The notes under the pieces are model-generated. The model was not told the origin of the DNA, searched no databases, and saw nothing but the letters and a program-made list of their open reading frames with translations. Made by a program: the position numbers and the translations under genes. Below are positions 1-9,351 of a stretch of DNA of 64,000 nucleotides, piece after piece. Numbering within the stretch: position 1 is the first letter of the stretch; every line of letters starts with the position of its first letter. The stretch spans positions 3,753,064 to 3,817,063 of the forward strand of contig NZ_LN831197.1 of assembly GCF_001375535.1 (NCBI RefSeq), written 5' to 3'. The stretch is from Bacillus niameyensis. GTDB lineage: Bacteria; Bacillota; Bacilli; Bacillales; Bacillaceae_C.

Positions 1-1953
1 ATCGAATTCAAACATTCTAATTTTGAAGAATATATGGAAGAAGTTAAAAATAACTTACCAGAAAAGCTTCAAACAGTTAAAGGTGAACTTCGCAACCAAC
101 GTACAGATGGCTGGTCAACACTCGTAAACACAGCGTCTGCTCGTATTTATTTGAAACAAATGAACCATTCTGGTCAAACGAAATTGGAAAGACTGGCAGA
201 ACCGCTTGCTACTTTCGCATACATGAATGGTGAAGAATATCCAGAAGACTACTTGCGTTTTGCTTGGAAACAACTAATGCAAAACCATCCACATGACAGT
301 ATTTGTGGTTGCTCCGTTGATGAAGTCCATGATGAAATGGTGACTCGCTTCAAGAAGGTCGACCAAATGGCAGATATGATCATCGAAGAGCAAGCTTTGA
401 AACTGACAGAAAAAATTGATACAACAGCACCTGCAGGATTTGATCATGCACTTCCGTTGATTGTTATGAATACAGCAGGAATTAAACGCCATACTACCAT
501 TGAAAAAGTCGTTGATTTTGAACGTGTTTATTTTGGTGAAATGCCATTGCAAAAAATTCACGGTCATCTTCGTGACAAAGCTTTACCAGAGCTTACACTT
601 GTTAATGCGAAAGGTGAAGAAATTCCAGCAGTAATTGAAGATCTTGGTTCAGAATTTGGCTATGATCTCCCAGATGATAAGTTTAGACAGCCATTTTACG
701 CGAAAAAAGTGAAAGTTGTCTTCTCGACAGATGAACTACCTGAATTCGGCTATCAAACTTATTTCTTAGTAGAAAAAGCACCTTCCAATCAAGGTGAAAT
801 GGTCGCTAAAGATGATCACACATTGGAAAACGAGCATATCCGTGTTGCGATCCATGAAGATGGTACGTATGACGTCCTTCATAAAGTATCTGGTAAAGAG
901 TATAAAAATGTTGGTGCATATGAGGATACAAGTGATATCGGTAATGAATATATGTTCAAAAAGGCTACAGATGAACAAGCCTACACAACAAAAGGATTAC
1001 AAGCGGATATTCAAGTTGTTGAAAATAACGCAGCAAGAGGTGTAATCGAAATTACACATCGTTTTGAAATTCCGGCTGCTGCTCACGAAGAATTGGAAGA
1101 TTTGAAAGATCGTCTCGTTTGGCATTCAGTTCGTGAAGCTCGTCGTTCCGAAGAAATGACAACTCTTGTGATGAAAACAAGATTAACGCTTGATCAACAT
1201 TCCAAAGGCTTGGCAGTAAAATTGGATCTAGATAACACTGCGAAAGACCATCGCCTCCGTGTTGTTTATCCAACAGGATTCGAAACGAGTCATCATTTAG
1301 CTGAAAGTGCCTTTGAAATTGCAGAAAGACCAAATAAACCAGAAATCGAATGGCAAAACCCAAGCTTTGACCACCATCAACAATCATTTGCTTCCTTGTC
1401 TGATGGCAAATATGGTTTAACTGTTGCGACAAAAGGTTTACAAGAGTATGAAGTTGTAGAAAAAGATACAACTCTTGAAGTTACAGTACTTCGTGCTACA
1501 TCCGAGCTTGGTGACTGGGGTTACTTCCCAACACCTGGAGCACAGTGTCTAGGTGAGCAAACGGCTGAATGGTTTGTCATTCCTCACGCGGGTGATGCAA
1601 TCGAAGCAAAAGCATACGAAGAAGCGTATGACTTCCAAGTTCCAACTGTATGTGTTCAAACAAATGAACATACTGGTGAACTTGCGTCTGATGGTACTTT
1701 CATGAACTGGGAAAGTAATGGCCTTGTCTTCACAACCTTGAAAAAAGGGGAAACAAGTGACGATATTTTCATGAGAGTGTATAATCCATCTGGAGAAGAA
1801 AGAAGTTTGACTATCGAGAATCCACTTGCAAAAGCATATTACTCAAGTAATATCATTGAAGAAAAAATGGATTCTGTCGGTTCGGCTTACGAAGAAATGC
1901 CAGTTGGAAACTATAAAATTGTAACTGTGGGTATGGAAGGAGTTAAGAAATAA
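1..1953 (+). CDS. GH38 alpha-mannosidase, 5' end outside window
   Basis: The frame is open from base 1, so the start codon and the N-terminal catalytic part lie upstream; about 650 C-terminal residues are visible. The motif HDSICGCSVDEVH near the start matches the GH38 HD-x-I-x-G segment that contributes zinc ligands. A long beta-rich region follows, as in bacterial GH38 enzymes of about 880-900 aa. These enzymes are retaining, zinc-dependent exo-alpha-mannosidases that act on short mannosides or N-glycan arms. No signal peptide can be judged because the N-terminus is missing. The stop TAA overlaps the ATG of the GH125 gene by one base (TAATG), so the two are translationally coupled. Family assignment is firm; the exact linkage specificity is inference. 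Confidence 0.9.
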   Translation: MEFKHSNFEEYMEEVKNNLPEKLQTVKGELRNQRTDGWSTLVNTASARIYLKQMNHSGQTKLERLAEPLATFAYMNGEEYPEDYLRFAWKQLMQNHPHDSICGCSVDEVHDEMVTRFKKVDQMADMIIEEQALKLTEKIDTTAPAGFDHALPLIVMNTAGIKRHTTIEKVVDFERVYFGEMPLQKIHGHLRDKALPELTLVNAKGEEIPAVIEDLGSEFGYDLPDDKFRQPFYAKKVKVVFSTDELPEFGYQTYFLVEKAPSNQGEMVAKDDHTLENEHIRVAIHEDGTYDVLHKVSGKEYKNVGAYEDTSDIGNEYMFKKATDEQAYTTKGLQADIQVVENNAARGVIEITHRFEIPAAAHEELEDLKDRLVWHSVREARRSEEMTTLVMKTRLTLDQHSKGLAVKLDLDNTAKDHRLRVVYPTGFETSHHLAESAFEIAERPNKPEIEWQNPSFDHHQQSFASLSDGKYGLTVATKGLQEYEVVEKDTTLEVTVLRATSELGDWGYFPTPGAQCLGEQTAEWFVIPHAGDAIEAKAYEEAYDFQVPTVCVQTNEHTGELASDGTFMNWESNGLVFTTLKKGETSDDIFMRVYNPSGEERSLTIENPLAKAYYSSNIIEEKMDSVGSAYEEMPVGNYKIVTVGMEGVKK

Positions 1954-3263
1954 TGACAAATATTCCTCAATCACTACAAGCGATTATTGACGAAGTGAAA
2001 ACTAAATTTCCAGGTGAGGAAAAATTACATGATATGTTTGCACGTTGTTTCGTCAATACGTATTCAACGACTTTAAAACATCTAGATGATGGCACAACGT
2101 TTGTCATTACAGGTGATATTCCAGCAATGTGGCTGCGCGATTCCGCAGCCCAAGTTCGCCCATATTTGCTAGCGGCGAACGAGGATGAAGACATTAAAAA
2201 CATGCTCACTGGTGTTGTTAATCGCCAAATTAAATTTATTTTGCATGACCCATATGCGAATGCTTTTAACGAAGCTGCAAACTCAAATAGCTACCATGGT
2301 GCGGATAAAACAGAAATGACACCATGGCTTTGGGAACGTAAGTATGAAGTCGATTCATTATGCTACCCAATTCAACTTGCCTATTTGCTATGGAAAACGA
2401 CAGGCGAAACAACTCATTTAGGTGAAGAATTCCGTGAAGCTGTCAAAACGATCGTAAAAGTTTGGACAGATGAGCAGGATCACGAAAACAAATCTCCATA
2501 CCGTTTCGAACGTGATACAAATCTGCACACAGAAACACTGATCCGTGATGGATTAGGAAGTAAAACAGCCTATACTGGCATGACTTGGAGCGGCTTCCGT
2601 CCAAGTGATGATTCCTGCACATACGGATATTTAGTGCCAGCCAATATGTTTGCAGCTGTTGTACTAGACTATGCAGCTGAAATTTGTGAAACAGTATTGA
2701 ATGATGCAGAACTTTCTAAAGAATGTAAGGCATTAGGTCAAGAGATTCGCACTGGAATTGAAGAGCATGGAACAATTGAACATCCACATTACGGAAAAAT
2801 TTATGCGTATGAAGTAGACGGACTAGGCAACTATAATTTAATGGATGATGCGAACGTTCCAAGTTTATTGTCTGCTCCTTACCTTGGCTATTGCGATTTT
2901 GATGATGAAGTTTATCAAAACACAAGACAATTCCTTTTGAGCCGAAACAACCCTTATTACTATGAAGGTAGTGTTGCTCGCGGAATTGGCAGCCCACATA
3001 CACCAGATCACTACGTTTGGCATATCGCCTTGTCCATTCAAGGGATGACTAGCATTAGTGAACAAGAAAAAGAGTGGATTTTGCGTACAATGCTTAATAC
3101 AGACGGTGGAACAGGATTCATGCATGAAGGCTTTAATGCCTCTAACCCTGAACAGTTCACTCGCGAATGGTTCGCTTGGTCTAACACAATGTTCAGTGAA
3201 TTCGTCTTAAGCCTATGCAATATGACAGTAAAAGGCAGCCCACTACATGAAAAATTGAAATAA
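1953..3263 (+). CDS. GH125 exo-alpha-1,6-mannosidase
   Basis: This 436-aa protein matches the GH125 (formerly DUF1237) family throughout: TGDIPAMWLRDSAAQV near residue 50, GMTWSGFRPSDD near 210, YYYEGSVARGIGSPHTP near 335, and ends at family length. GH125 enzymes are inverting, metal-independent exo-alpha-1,6-mannosidases. There is no signal peptide, so action is cytoplasmic. It overlaps the GH38 gene by one base; the same GH38-GH125 pairing is known from N-glycan loci of Firmicutes such as Streptococcus pneumoniae. The pair would strip mannose from imported high-mannose N-glycans. A terminator hairpin follows at 3277. Confidence 0.93.
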   Translation: MTNIPQSLQAIIDEVKTKFPGEEKLHDMFARCFVNTYSTTLKHLDDGTTFVITGDIPAMWLRDSAAQVRPYLLAANEDEDIKNMLTGVVNRQIKFILHDPYANAFNEAANSNSYHGADKTEMTPWLWERKYEVDSLCYPIQLAYLLWKTTGETTHLGEEFREAVKTIVKVWTDEQDHENKSPYRFERDTNLHTETLIRDGLGSKTAYTGMTWSGFRPSDDSCTYGYLVPANMFAAVVLDYAAEICETVLNDAELSKECKALGQEIRTGIEEHGTIEHPHYGKIYAYEVDGLGNYNLMDDANVPSLLSAPYLGYCDFDDEVYQNTRQFLLSRNNPYYYEGSVARGIGSPHTPDHYVWHIALSIQGMTSISEQEKEWILRTMLNTDGGTGFMHEGFNASNPEQFTREWFAWSNTMFSEFVLSLCNMTVKGSPLHEKLK

Positions 3264-3276
3264 AGTAAAAGATAAG

Positions 3277-3308
3277 AGGAAGAAGAGATTATTCTTCTTC
3301 CTTTTTTT
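3277..3308 (+). terminator. Terminator after GH38-GH125
   Basis: AGGAAGAA (3277-3284) pairs with TTCTTCCT (3295-3302) and is followed by a run of T. It closes the mannosidase operon. Confidence 0.8.
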
Positions 3309-3332
3309 CAATAGTGGTATTTGTAAATTATT

Positions 3333-3412
3333 GAGAAACTCGTAAAATTAAATGAGAAGTCGCGAAAAAAAGTCAAAACTTGAAAGATAACCGAAAAACT
3401 CGTTAAATAAAT
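3333..3412. repeat. 20-bp phased degenerate array R1
   Basis: Four degenerate units with cores AAACTCG (3336), GAAGTCG (3356), AAACTTG (3376) and AAACTCG (3396) recur every 20 bp. The core is the reverse complement of the TTTCGAGTT core of arrays R2-R4. It lies between the terminator and the DUF624 gene; no ORF is present. Confidence 0.7.
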
Positions 3413-3466
3413 CCATCATTATAAAATCATTCGAATTTACTCAACAATCCACAAGGAGGTTAGCAC

Positions 3467-4072
3467 ATGAAGTTATTCCTAATAGTCAGTGAATGGGTGT
3501 TACGCCTTATCTGGACGAACCTCTTATGGATTGGCTTTACCCTATTAGGACTGGGGATTTTTGGAATCATGCCAGCCACGGTTGCAATGTTTTCCGTAAC
3601 AAGAAAATGGACAAAGAAAGAATTTGACTTTTCCATCTGGCACCAATTTAAAGATACATACTTTAAGGAATGGGTACCCAGTAACAAGGTGGGAATCATT
3701 TTTGCATTAATTGGTGCTTTTCTCTTTCTCGATCTTAGTTTTGCAGAGCAAATGCAAGGTTTCTTTTCCTTAATCCTTTATATCTTTTTTCTATTCTTGT
3801 TTTTAATCTTCTTCTTAACATTAATTTTCTTTTTCCCACTCTATGTGCAGTACGCATTTAAAACTAAGGAATATGTAAAACAAGCCTTTATTCATGCGAT
3901 TGCAAGCGTCAAAGACACACTTATCATCCTGCTCGGCTTAGCCTTCATTGCTTACTTCTTTTCAAGATTGCCTGGACTCATTCCGTTTATGGGTGGAGTT
4001 TTGCCCGCTTACTTGATTATGGCTATTTGTATGAAGAGGTTTCGGAAGATGGAAAACAAACAAAAAGACTAG
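3467..4072 (+). CDS. DUF624 (YesL-type) membrane protein
   Basis: This 201-aa protein has four or five predicted membrane segments (about residues 12-42, 75-95, 98-128, 150-170 and 175-190). It also has the N-terminal RLIWTNLLWIGFTLLGLGIFGIMPAT-type region of the YesL/DUF624 family, quoted here only in part as LLWIGFTLLGLGIFGIMPA. Members sit beside polysaccharide ABC importers and YesMN systems; their molecular function is unknown. Start ATG follows AAGGAGG at good spacing. It lies alone between two terminators, so it is probably monocistronic. Confidence 0.85.
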   Translation: MKLFLIVSEWVLRLIWTNLLWIGFTLLGLGIFGIMPATVAMFSVTRKWTKKEFDFSIWHQFKDTYFKEWVPSNKVGIIFALIGAFLFLDLSFAEQMQGFFSLILYIFFLFLFLIFFLTLIFFFPLYVQYAFKTKEYVKQAFIHAIASVKDTLIILLGLAFIAYFFSRLPGLIPFMGGVLPAYLIMAICMKRFRKMENKQKD

Positions 4073-4100
4073 CTCTTATTATAAAGAGCAGTCTTTTTTT
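4063..4100 (+). terminator. Terminator after DUF624 gene
   Basis: GCTCTT (4072-4077) pairs with AAGAGC (4084-4089), extended by AGACT/AGTCT, followed by seven T. The flanking A and T runs could let it work in both directions. Confidence 0.8.
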
Positions 4101-4273
4101 GTTTACTTTAAAAAAGTGTTAGATTTTTTAAATGATTCTATCAATAGATTGACCCAGAATGGATACTGTTGTATATTAGCTTTGAAGTTGGCCCCTTCTT
4201 GGAATGTATATATTAGATAAAAGGATCCATGATCAACAGGCCGAAAACGTCATATGGAGGATAAAAGATAATA

Positions 4274-5032
4274 ATGCCGAAGTATAAATTATTAGCCCTT
4301 GATCTGGACGAAACGTTACTTACTCCAGACAAAAAAATTACTGAGAGAAATAAAGAGTGGATAGTTAAGGCATCTGAAGTTGGCGTGACAGTCATTATTT
4401 CCACTGGTCGCGGATATTTAAATATGAGCCATTTTCGCGAAGAATTAGGTTTAAAGACTCCGATGGTATTGGTAAATGGCGCAGAAGCCTGGAATGAATC
4501 AGTAGAAATTATCGATAGGCGTTTAATTAACCAGGAAGATATTCATGCTTTATATAAATTATCACTTCAAACAAATGCAGATTTCTGGGCGTATGGAATT
4601 AATAGCTTTGTCAGAAGGTCTGAGTGGAGAGAAGAACTGTTGAAGGAACGATGGACGCAATTTGTTGCTCGGCACGATGACATAAAGGTATTGGCTGAAT
4701 TTAAAAGTCAAATAGAAAACGTGTCTAAAAGTTTGGAAATAACTAGATCATCTACTCAAAATGTAGAGTTTACATTAAAGGGAACTTCTAAAGCGTCAGG
4801 AGTACAAGCAGTCTGTGAATACTTAAATATTAGTATGAGTGAAGTTATGGCAATCGGAGATAATTTTAACGATATGAAATTGATACAAAAGGCTGGTTTA
4901 GGCATAGCCATGGGCAATGCTGTACAGGAATTAAAAGATTTCGCTGATGATATAACGGATACAAATACGAAAGATGGAGTAGCTCAAGCAATTCAAAAAT
5001 ATATATTCGAAAATGAAATTGTCATGGTTTAG
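4274..5032 (+). CDS. HAD-superfamily Cof-type sugar phosphatase
   Basis: This 252-aa protein shows all HAD motifs of the Cof/YidA subfamily: motif I DLDET (D10, D12), motif II STGR near residue 40, a Lys before the C-terminal core, and motif IV GDNFNDM near 196. Enzymes of this group dephosphorylate sugar phosphates or flavin precursors in the cytoplasm. The cap region is a little shorter than the usual 270-290 aa total. It stands between the mannosidases and the transporters, which fits relief of hexose-phosphate load, but the substrate is not visible. A terminator hairpin follows. Confidence 0.85.
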   Translation: MPKYKLLALDLDETLLTPDKKITERNKEWIVKASEVGVTVIISTGRGYLNMSHFREELGLKTPMVLVNGAEAWNESVEIIDRRLINQEDIHALYKLSLQTNADFWAYGINSFVRRSEWREELLKERWTQFVARHDDIKVLAEFKSQIENVSKSLEITRSSTQNVEFTLKGTSKASGVQAVCEYLNISMSEVMAIGDNFNDMKLIQKAGLGIAMGNAVQELKDFADDITDTNTKDGVAQAIQKYIFENEIVMV

Positions 5033-5053
5033 AAAGTCGTATTTGATCTAAGG

Positions 5054-5086
5054 CCAGCTCTCTATTAAGGGAGCTGGTTCTTTTTT
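5054..5086 (+). terminator. Terminator after HAD gene
   Basis: CCAGCTC (5054-5060) pairs with GAGCTGG (5071-5077), followed by TTCTTTTTT. Confidence 0.85.
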
Positions 5087-5140
5087 ATCTATAAAGTCCA
5101 ATTTCTGGGTAATAAGTTATAAAGATTTATCGATATATTT

Positions 5141-5221
5141 AATTTGTCCACTAAATATAAAGTTAGTCAACTGTTATATTAGTATAGCGTTTTCTATAAT
5201 AGAGTTATGAAAGCGATTTAA
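5141..5221 (+). promoter_or_regulatory. Promoter with direct repeats and cre-like site, binding protein 1
   Basis: TATAAT lies at 5195-5200 with no convincing -35 box, suggesting an activator. Upstream, TTGTCCACT (5144) and TTAGTCAACT (5163) form half-sites about 20 bp apart. Downstream, ATGAAAGCGATTTAA (5207-5221) matches the CcpA cre consensus except for one base. The same block, with almost identical sequence, precedes the permease at 15721. About 175 bases between this block and the gene hold nothing I recognise. Promoter and cre are seen in sequence; control by CcpA and an AraC-type regulator is inference. Confidence 0.6.
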
Positions 5222-5397
5222 TACTTAATGAAATCGGTACCATTGATTAATCCATGCGTGATATCGATACAGCCTATGGCTAAAGTACTGATCGTCTTCA
5301 TTGCTAATAGTAGTTACTTATCTTTTATACAATAACATTATGGGTATACTAACTATTAGCGACGAGAAAGGATATCTTATAAAAAGGGGAGAAAAAA

Positions 5398-6861
5398 ATG
5401 AAGAAAAAGCTTTTGCTTTTGATGGTCTTGATTTTAAGTCTTGGCACAGTTCTTGCTGCTTGCGGCGGAAATGATAGCAAGAAGGAATCGGCCGATAAAG
5501 GTGGTAGCAGCGAAAAACCATATGAAATTAAATGGTATACGATTGGAACACCACAAAAAGATACGAAAAAGGTTTTCGAAGAAGTTAATAAGTATACAAA
5601 AGAAAAAATTAATGTCACAGTTAATATGACCCAAATTGACTGGGGTGATTATAACCAAAAAATGCAAGTAATGATTTCCTCAGGTGAAGCTTTTGATTTG
5701 GCTTATATCGATGGCGGAAACTACGTCTCATATGCTCAAAAGGGTGCGTTCGTACCTGTAGATGATTTATTAGACAGCCACGGGAAAGATCTTAAGAACG
5801 TTTTGGACCCTGCTTTGTTAGAAGGTGCCAAAGTAGATGGAAAACTATATGGTATTCCAGCGAATAAAGAGGTAGCCAGACAAACTGTTTACACATTTAA
5901 TAAACGTTTAGTTGAAAAATATGGCTTCGATATTTCCAAAGTTAAAACATTAGCTGATTTAGAGCCGATGTTGAAAGAAATTAAAGCTAACGAGTCTGAT
6001 ATTACACCGATCGCAACATTTAAACCGCTTTTACCATTTGACTTTATTATGACTGAAGATTTGCCATTCGCGTTCCCGCTTGAAGGCGACACAGAAAAAG
6101 TTGTGAATGTGTTTGAAACTGATGTTGTAATGGATCTTTATAAAACAATGCATGAATATTTTAAAGCTGGCTATATCAAATCTGACGCTGCAACAAGTAA
6201 AGATAGCTGGCCAATGGATGTAGAAAACTGGTTTGTTCGTACAGGTGGTTCTCAACCATACGCTGACTTACTTTGGTCTCGTTCAGCTAAAACATATGAA
6301 GTTACTTCTGTACCAGCTGAAGATCCAATTGTTGTTAACAGTTCTGTAACTGGTTCAATTCAAGCAATTTCTTCAACTTCTAAAAATCCTGAAAAGGTTA
6401 TGGAATTCTTGAACTTGCTAAATACTGATCCATATCTTCGTAACCTTGTAGATAAAGGTATTGAAGGCGTTCACTATGAAAAGAGCGATGATGGAACAAT
6501 TAAAGATCTTCCAGCGCGTGTTGAAAATTATAATATGCCATCCTATTCTCTAGGTAACCATTTTATCCTATATCTATACGAAGATGATCCTGCAGATAAA
6601 TGGGAAAAATTCCAAGAGTTTAATGCAAGTGCTACAAATGCACCTGGACTTGGATTCCATTTTGACAGCGATCCTGTAAGAACGGAAATTGCATCTATTT
6701 CCAACGTTTCTAAGGAATTCTTCCCTGCATTAGGAACTGGTTCAGTTGATCCTGAAGAGTATATGCCTAAATTCAATGAAAAATTGAAAGAGGCAGGCCT
6801 TGATAAAGTTATAACTGAAATGCAAAAGCAATTTGACGAATGGAAAGCTGCACAAAAATAA
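5398..6861 (+). CDS. ABC sugar-binding lipoprotein with DUF3502, paralogue 1
   Basis: This 487-aa secreted lipoprotein has a signal peptide ending in the lipobox LAAC (C22), then a family-1 solute-binding fold and the DUF3502 C-terminal region seen in LplA-like binding proteins. It is closely similar along its whole length to the proteins at 17756 and 21347, sharing for example KPYEIKWYTIGTPQKDT. Unlike those two, it has no permease genes directly upstream and is closed by its own terminator. The promoter resembles that of a permease-led operon, so the permeases may have been lost here, leaving a binding protein that shares permeases with its paralogues. Ligand is unknown; N-glycan oligosaccharide is inferred from the neighbourhood. 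Confidence 0.9.
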   Translation: MKKKLLLLMVLILSLGTVLAACGGNDSKKESADKGGSSEKPYEIKWYTIGTPQKDTKKVFEEVNKYTKEKINVTVNMTQIDWGDYNQKMQVMISSGEAFDLAYIDGGNYVSYAQKGAFVPVDDLLDSHGKDLKNVLDPALLEGAKVDGKLYGIPANKEVARQTVYTFNKRLVEKYGFDISKVKTLADLEPMLKEIKANESDITPIATFKPLLPFDFIMTEDLPFAFPLEGDTEKVVNVFETDVVMDLYKTMHEYFKAGYIKSDAATSKDSWPMDVENWFVRTGGSQPYADLLWSRSAKTYEVTSVPAEDPIVVNSSVTGSIQAISSTSKNPEKVMEFLNLLNTDPYLRNLVDKGIEGVHYEKSDDGTIKDLPARVENYNMPSYSLGNHFILYLYEDDPADKWEKFQEFNASATNAPGLGFHFDSDPVRTEIASISNVSKEFFPALGTGSVDPEEYMPKFNEKLKEAGLDKVITEMQKQFDEWKAAQK

Positions 6862-6871
6862 AAAAGTAACA

Positions 6872-6903
6872 AAAAAGCTGGGTGAAATCATCCAGCTTTT
6901 TTG
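6872..6903 (+). terminator. Terminator after binding protein 1
   Basis: AAAAGCTGG and CCAGCTTTT form a 9-bp stem around GTGAAATCAT, followed by T residues. Confidence 0.88.
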
Positions 6904-7038
6904 TGTTTTAATGATTTGCAAGTGTGTGCTTATTTCATGTCTTAACAGATATAGCACTAACTCTCTATTGGTGACAAATGCAGACATTTAGAAGATAAAA
7001 GCCACTTCCCCCTTTTGAAATTATTAGAATAATTCGTA

Positions 7039-7067
7039 TTGACAAAAGATAATGACCAGTATATATT
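7039..7067 (+). promoter_or_regulatory. Sigma-A promoter for second ABC operon
   Basis: TTGACA (7039-7044), 17-bp spacer, TATATT (7062-7067). It lies in a 585-base gene-free stretch (6862-7446). The rest of that stretch contains an inverted repeat around 7116-7147 (ACATTCTA with TAGAATGT) and a long leader of almost 370 nt to the permease, with no ORF I can support. Confidence 0.7.
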
Positions 7068-7446
7068 GATTGTGTGGTATTTGTTGTACTTTTATTGTTT
7101 TGTGTTGCTTACCTACATTCTACTACAATATTTAACTATAGAATGTTGTGGTACCTTAAAGTATATCTGCAGATTCATTCATATTAATGCACTTAGATGA
7201 AGATTTACATGATGTAATGAAACAACATGAATCAATAAAATGTCAATGAATATCACTACAATAGGATTAAGTACCACATATAACTACTTAAAAACTAATG
7301 AAGGGAGAATGTAAAAGTTATATAGTTTTACAGAAACATGATGTACGCATGTTACTAATGTGAAATTGAATAACGGCATTCAAGTGGATTAGCCAGTATA
7401 CAAACAAAAAGATAGTAAAAGGAAGAGAAGAAAGGAGATTTCTAGT

Positions 7447-8424
7447 TTGCTTAATCAAGCTGGCAAGAAAATATCAACAGAATTTCATCCAAGAACTCCT
7501 GTGCTGCCAAAAAGCCGCAAGTCGAATGCGAAAAGGTTATTCAAAAAGAACTGGCAGCTTTATATTATGATTATTCCAGTTATTGCCTACTTTGTTATTT
7601 TTCATTACGTTCCTATGTATGGAATACAAATAGCATTTAAAGATTTTATCGCTTCGAAGGGGATTACCGGAAGTACTTGGGTTGGTCTTAAGCATTTTAC
7701 CCGATTTTTTGATAGCTATTTCTTTTGGAGATTAATGAAGAACACAATTGGAATTGGGTTGTATGAGCTACTATTAGGATTTCCTATACCAATCATTCTA
7801 GCTTTAATGATCAATGAAGTTAGATTGAAATTTTTTAAGAAAACAGTTCAAACGGTTACTTATGCGCCGCATTTCCTGTCAACAGTTGTGTTAGTAGGGA
7901 TGATTATCATTTTTTTATCCCCTGACAATGGAATGATTAATCAACTTATACGTGCATTTGGTGGGAATGAAATATCCTTCATGACTGAACCAAAATGGTT
8001 TAAGACTGTATATGTCTTTTCAGGTATTTGGCAACAAATGGGATGGAGTTCTATCATTTATTTAGCCGCTTTGGCTGGGATTGATCCGCAATTACATGAG
8101 TCAGCAACTGTAGATGGGGCAAATAGGTTACAACGTATTTGGCATGTTAATATCCCAGGAATATTGCCAACCATCATAATATTGCTCATTTTAAATACTG
8201 GATCAATTGTAAGTGTTGGTTTTGAAAAGGTTTTCTTAATGCAGAATGATTTGAACTTGGAAGCTTCCGACGTTATATCTACATATGTTTATCGTAGTGG
8301 TATTTTGGGAGCACAGTTTAGTTTTGCGGCAGCTGTTGGATTATTTAGTACAGTGATTAACTTTATTTTGCTTATTACGGTTAACTCGCTAGCTAAAAGA
8401 GTGGGGCAAAGTAGCTTATGGTAA
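7447..8424 (+). CDS. ABC sugar permease, LplB type
   Basis: This 325-aa integral membrane protein begins with a basic cytoplasmic tail and has six predicted membrane spans starting near residue 38 (IMIIPVIAYFVIFHYVP). The EAA-loop ESATVDGANRLQRIWHV near residue 220 contacts the ATPase. The motif HYVPMYGIQIAFKDF is typical of the LplB/YteP family of polysaccharide importers. I chose the TTG start because AAAGGAGA lies at suitable spacing upstream. It heads an operon with a second permease, a binding protein and a phosphoesterase. No ATPase gene is in the window; such importers often share MsmX-type ATPases. Confidence 0.9.
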   Translation: MLNQAGKKISTEFHPRTPVLPKSRKSNAKRLFKKNWQLYIMIIPVIAYFVIFHYVPMYGIQIAFKDFIASKGITGSTWVGLKHFTRFFDSYFFWRLMKNTIGIGLYELLLGFPIPIILALMINEVRLKFFKKTVQTVTYAPHFLSTVVLVGMIIIFLSPDNGMINQLIRAFGGNEISFMTEPKWFKTVYVFSGIWQQMGWSSIIYLAALAGIDPQLHESATVDGANRLQRIWHVNIPGILPTIIILLILNTGSIVSVGFEKVFLMQNDLNLEASDVISTYVYRSGILGAQFSFAAAVGLFSTVINFILLITVNSLAKRVGQSSLW

Positions 8425-8445
8425 GGAATAGAGGTGCGTTCAACG

Positions 8446-9324
8446 ATGAATCAATCATTTGGCGATAAAGTTTTTGGAATAATCAATAATAGTTTATTGT
8501 TTATCATTCTTCTTGTTATTCTATACCCATTGATTTTTGTTTTGAGTGCCTCGATCAGTAATCCTATGATAGTAGCAAGTGGGGATTTGTGGTTACTGCC
8601 TAAGGAGCTTACTTTTATAGGTTACAAAAAGGTATTTCAGAACCAGGATATTATGAATGGTTATTTAAACACGCTATTTTATACAACTTTGGGAACATTA
8701 ATCAATGTTTTTATGACAACACTTGGAGCTTATCCGTTATCACGTAGAGACTTCTATGGAAAAAATATAATTATGTTCTTTTTTGTCTTTACAATGTTTT
8801 TTAGTGGTGGATTGATACCGACCTATTTAGTTATTAAAAACTTAGGTATGCTGAATTCCTTTTGGGCAATCGTTATTCCGAATGCTGTAGCTGTATTTAA
8901 TTTAATTATTATGCGGACCTTTTTTCAACAAAATATTCCTCAAGAAGTCGAGGAAGCTGCTGAAATAGATGGTTGTTCGAACTTCCAGATCCTTTGGAGA
9001 ATTGTTTTACCATTGTCTACACCGATCATCGCTGTAATGGTGCTTTTTTATAGTGTAGGTCATTGGAATGCCTACTTTGATGCACTCATTTATTTAACGG
9101 ATCGAGAGAAGTTCCCGTTACAGTTAATCTTAAGGGAAATCCTTATTCAGAATTCAATGGATGATATGGCTGGAAGCAGTGAGTCGATGGCACAGCAAAT
9201 GTTATATGCCCAATCTATAAAATATGCGGTTGTAATTGTTGCGAACTTACCAGTCTTATTGTTATATCCATTTTTGCAAAAATACTTTGTACAAGGAATT
9301 ATGGTTGGAGCAGTAAAGGGATAG
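8446..9324 (+). CDS. ABC sugar permease, YtcP type
   Basis: This is a carbohydrate ABC permease of the MalG/YtcP class with six membrane spans, the loop FSGGLIPTYLVIKNLGM, and the EAA motif EEAAEIDGCSNFQILWRI. An upstream in-frame GTG at 8434 exists, but GAGGTG at 8430-8435 is at the right distance to serve as ribosome-binding site for the ATG at 8446, giving 292 aa. It partners the LplB-type permease 21 bases upstream. C-terminal PFLQKYFVQGIMVGAVKG is characteristic of the group. Confidence 0.88.
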   Translation: MNQSFGDKVFGIINNSLLFIILLVILYPLIFVLSASISNPMIVASGDLWLLPKELTFIGYKKVFQNQDIMNGYLNTLFYTTLGTLINVFMTTLGAYPLSRRDFYGKNIIMFFFVFTMFFSGGLIPTYLVIKNLGMLNSFWAIVIPNAVAVFNLIIMRTFFQQNIPQEVEEAAEIDGCSNFQILWRIVLPLSTPIIAVMVLFYSVGHWNAYFDALIYLTDREKFPLQLILREILIQNSMDDMAGSSESMAQQMLYAQSIKYAVVIVANLPVLLLYPFLQKYFVQGIMVGAVKG

Positions 9325-9351
9325 AAAAGGAAAATAGGGGAGGAGTATTAA

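Noticed and set aside
1052-1471. Minus-strand ORFs inside the mannosidase and other large genes
   Set aside because: They lack ribosome-binding sites, overlap well-supported genes fully and show no family features.
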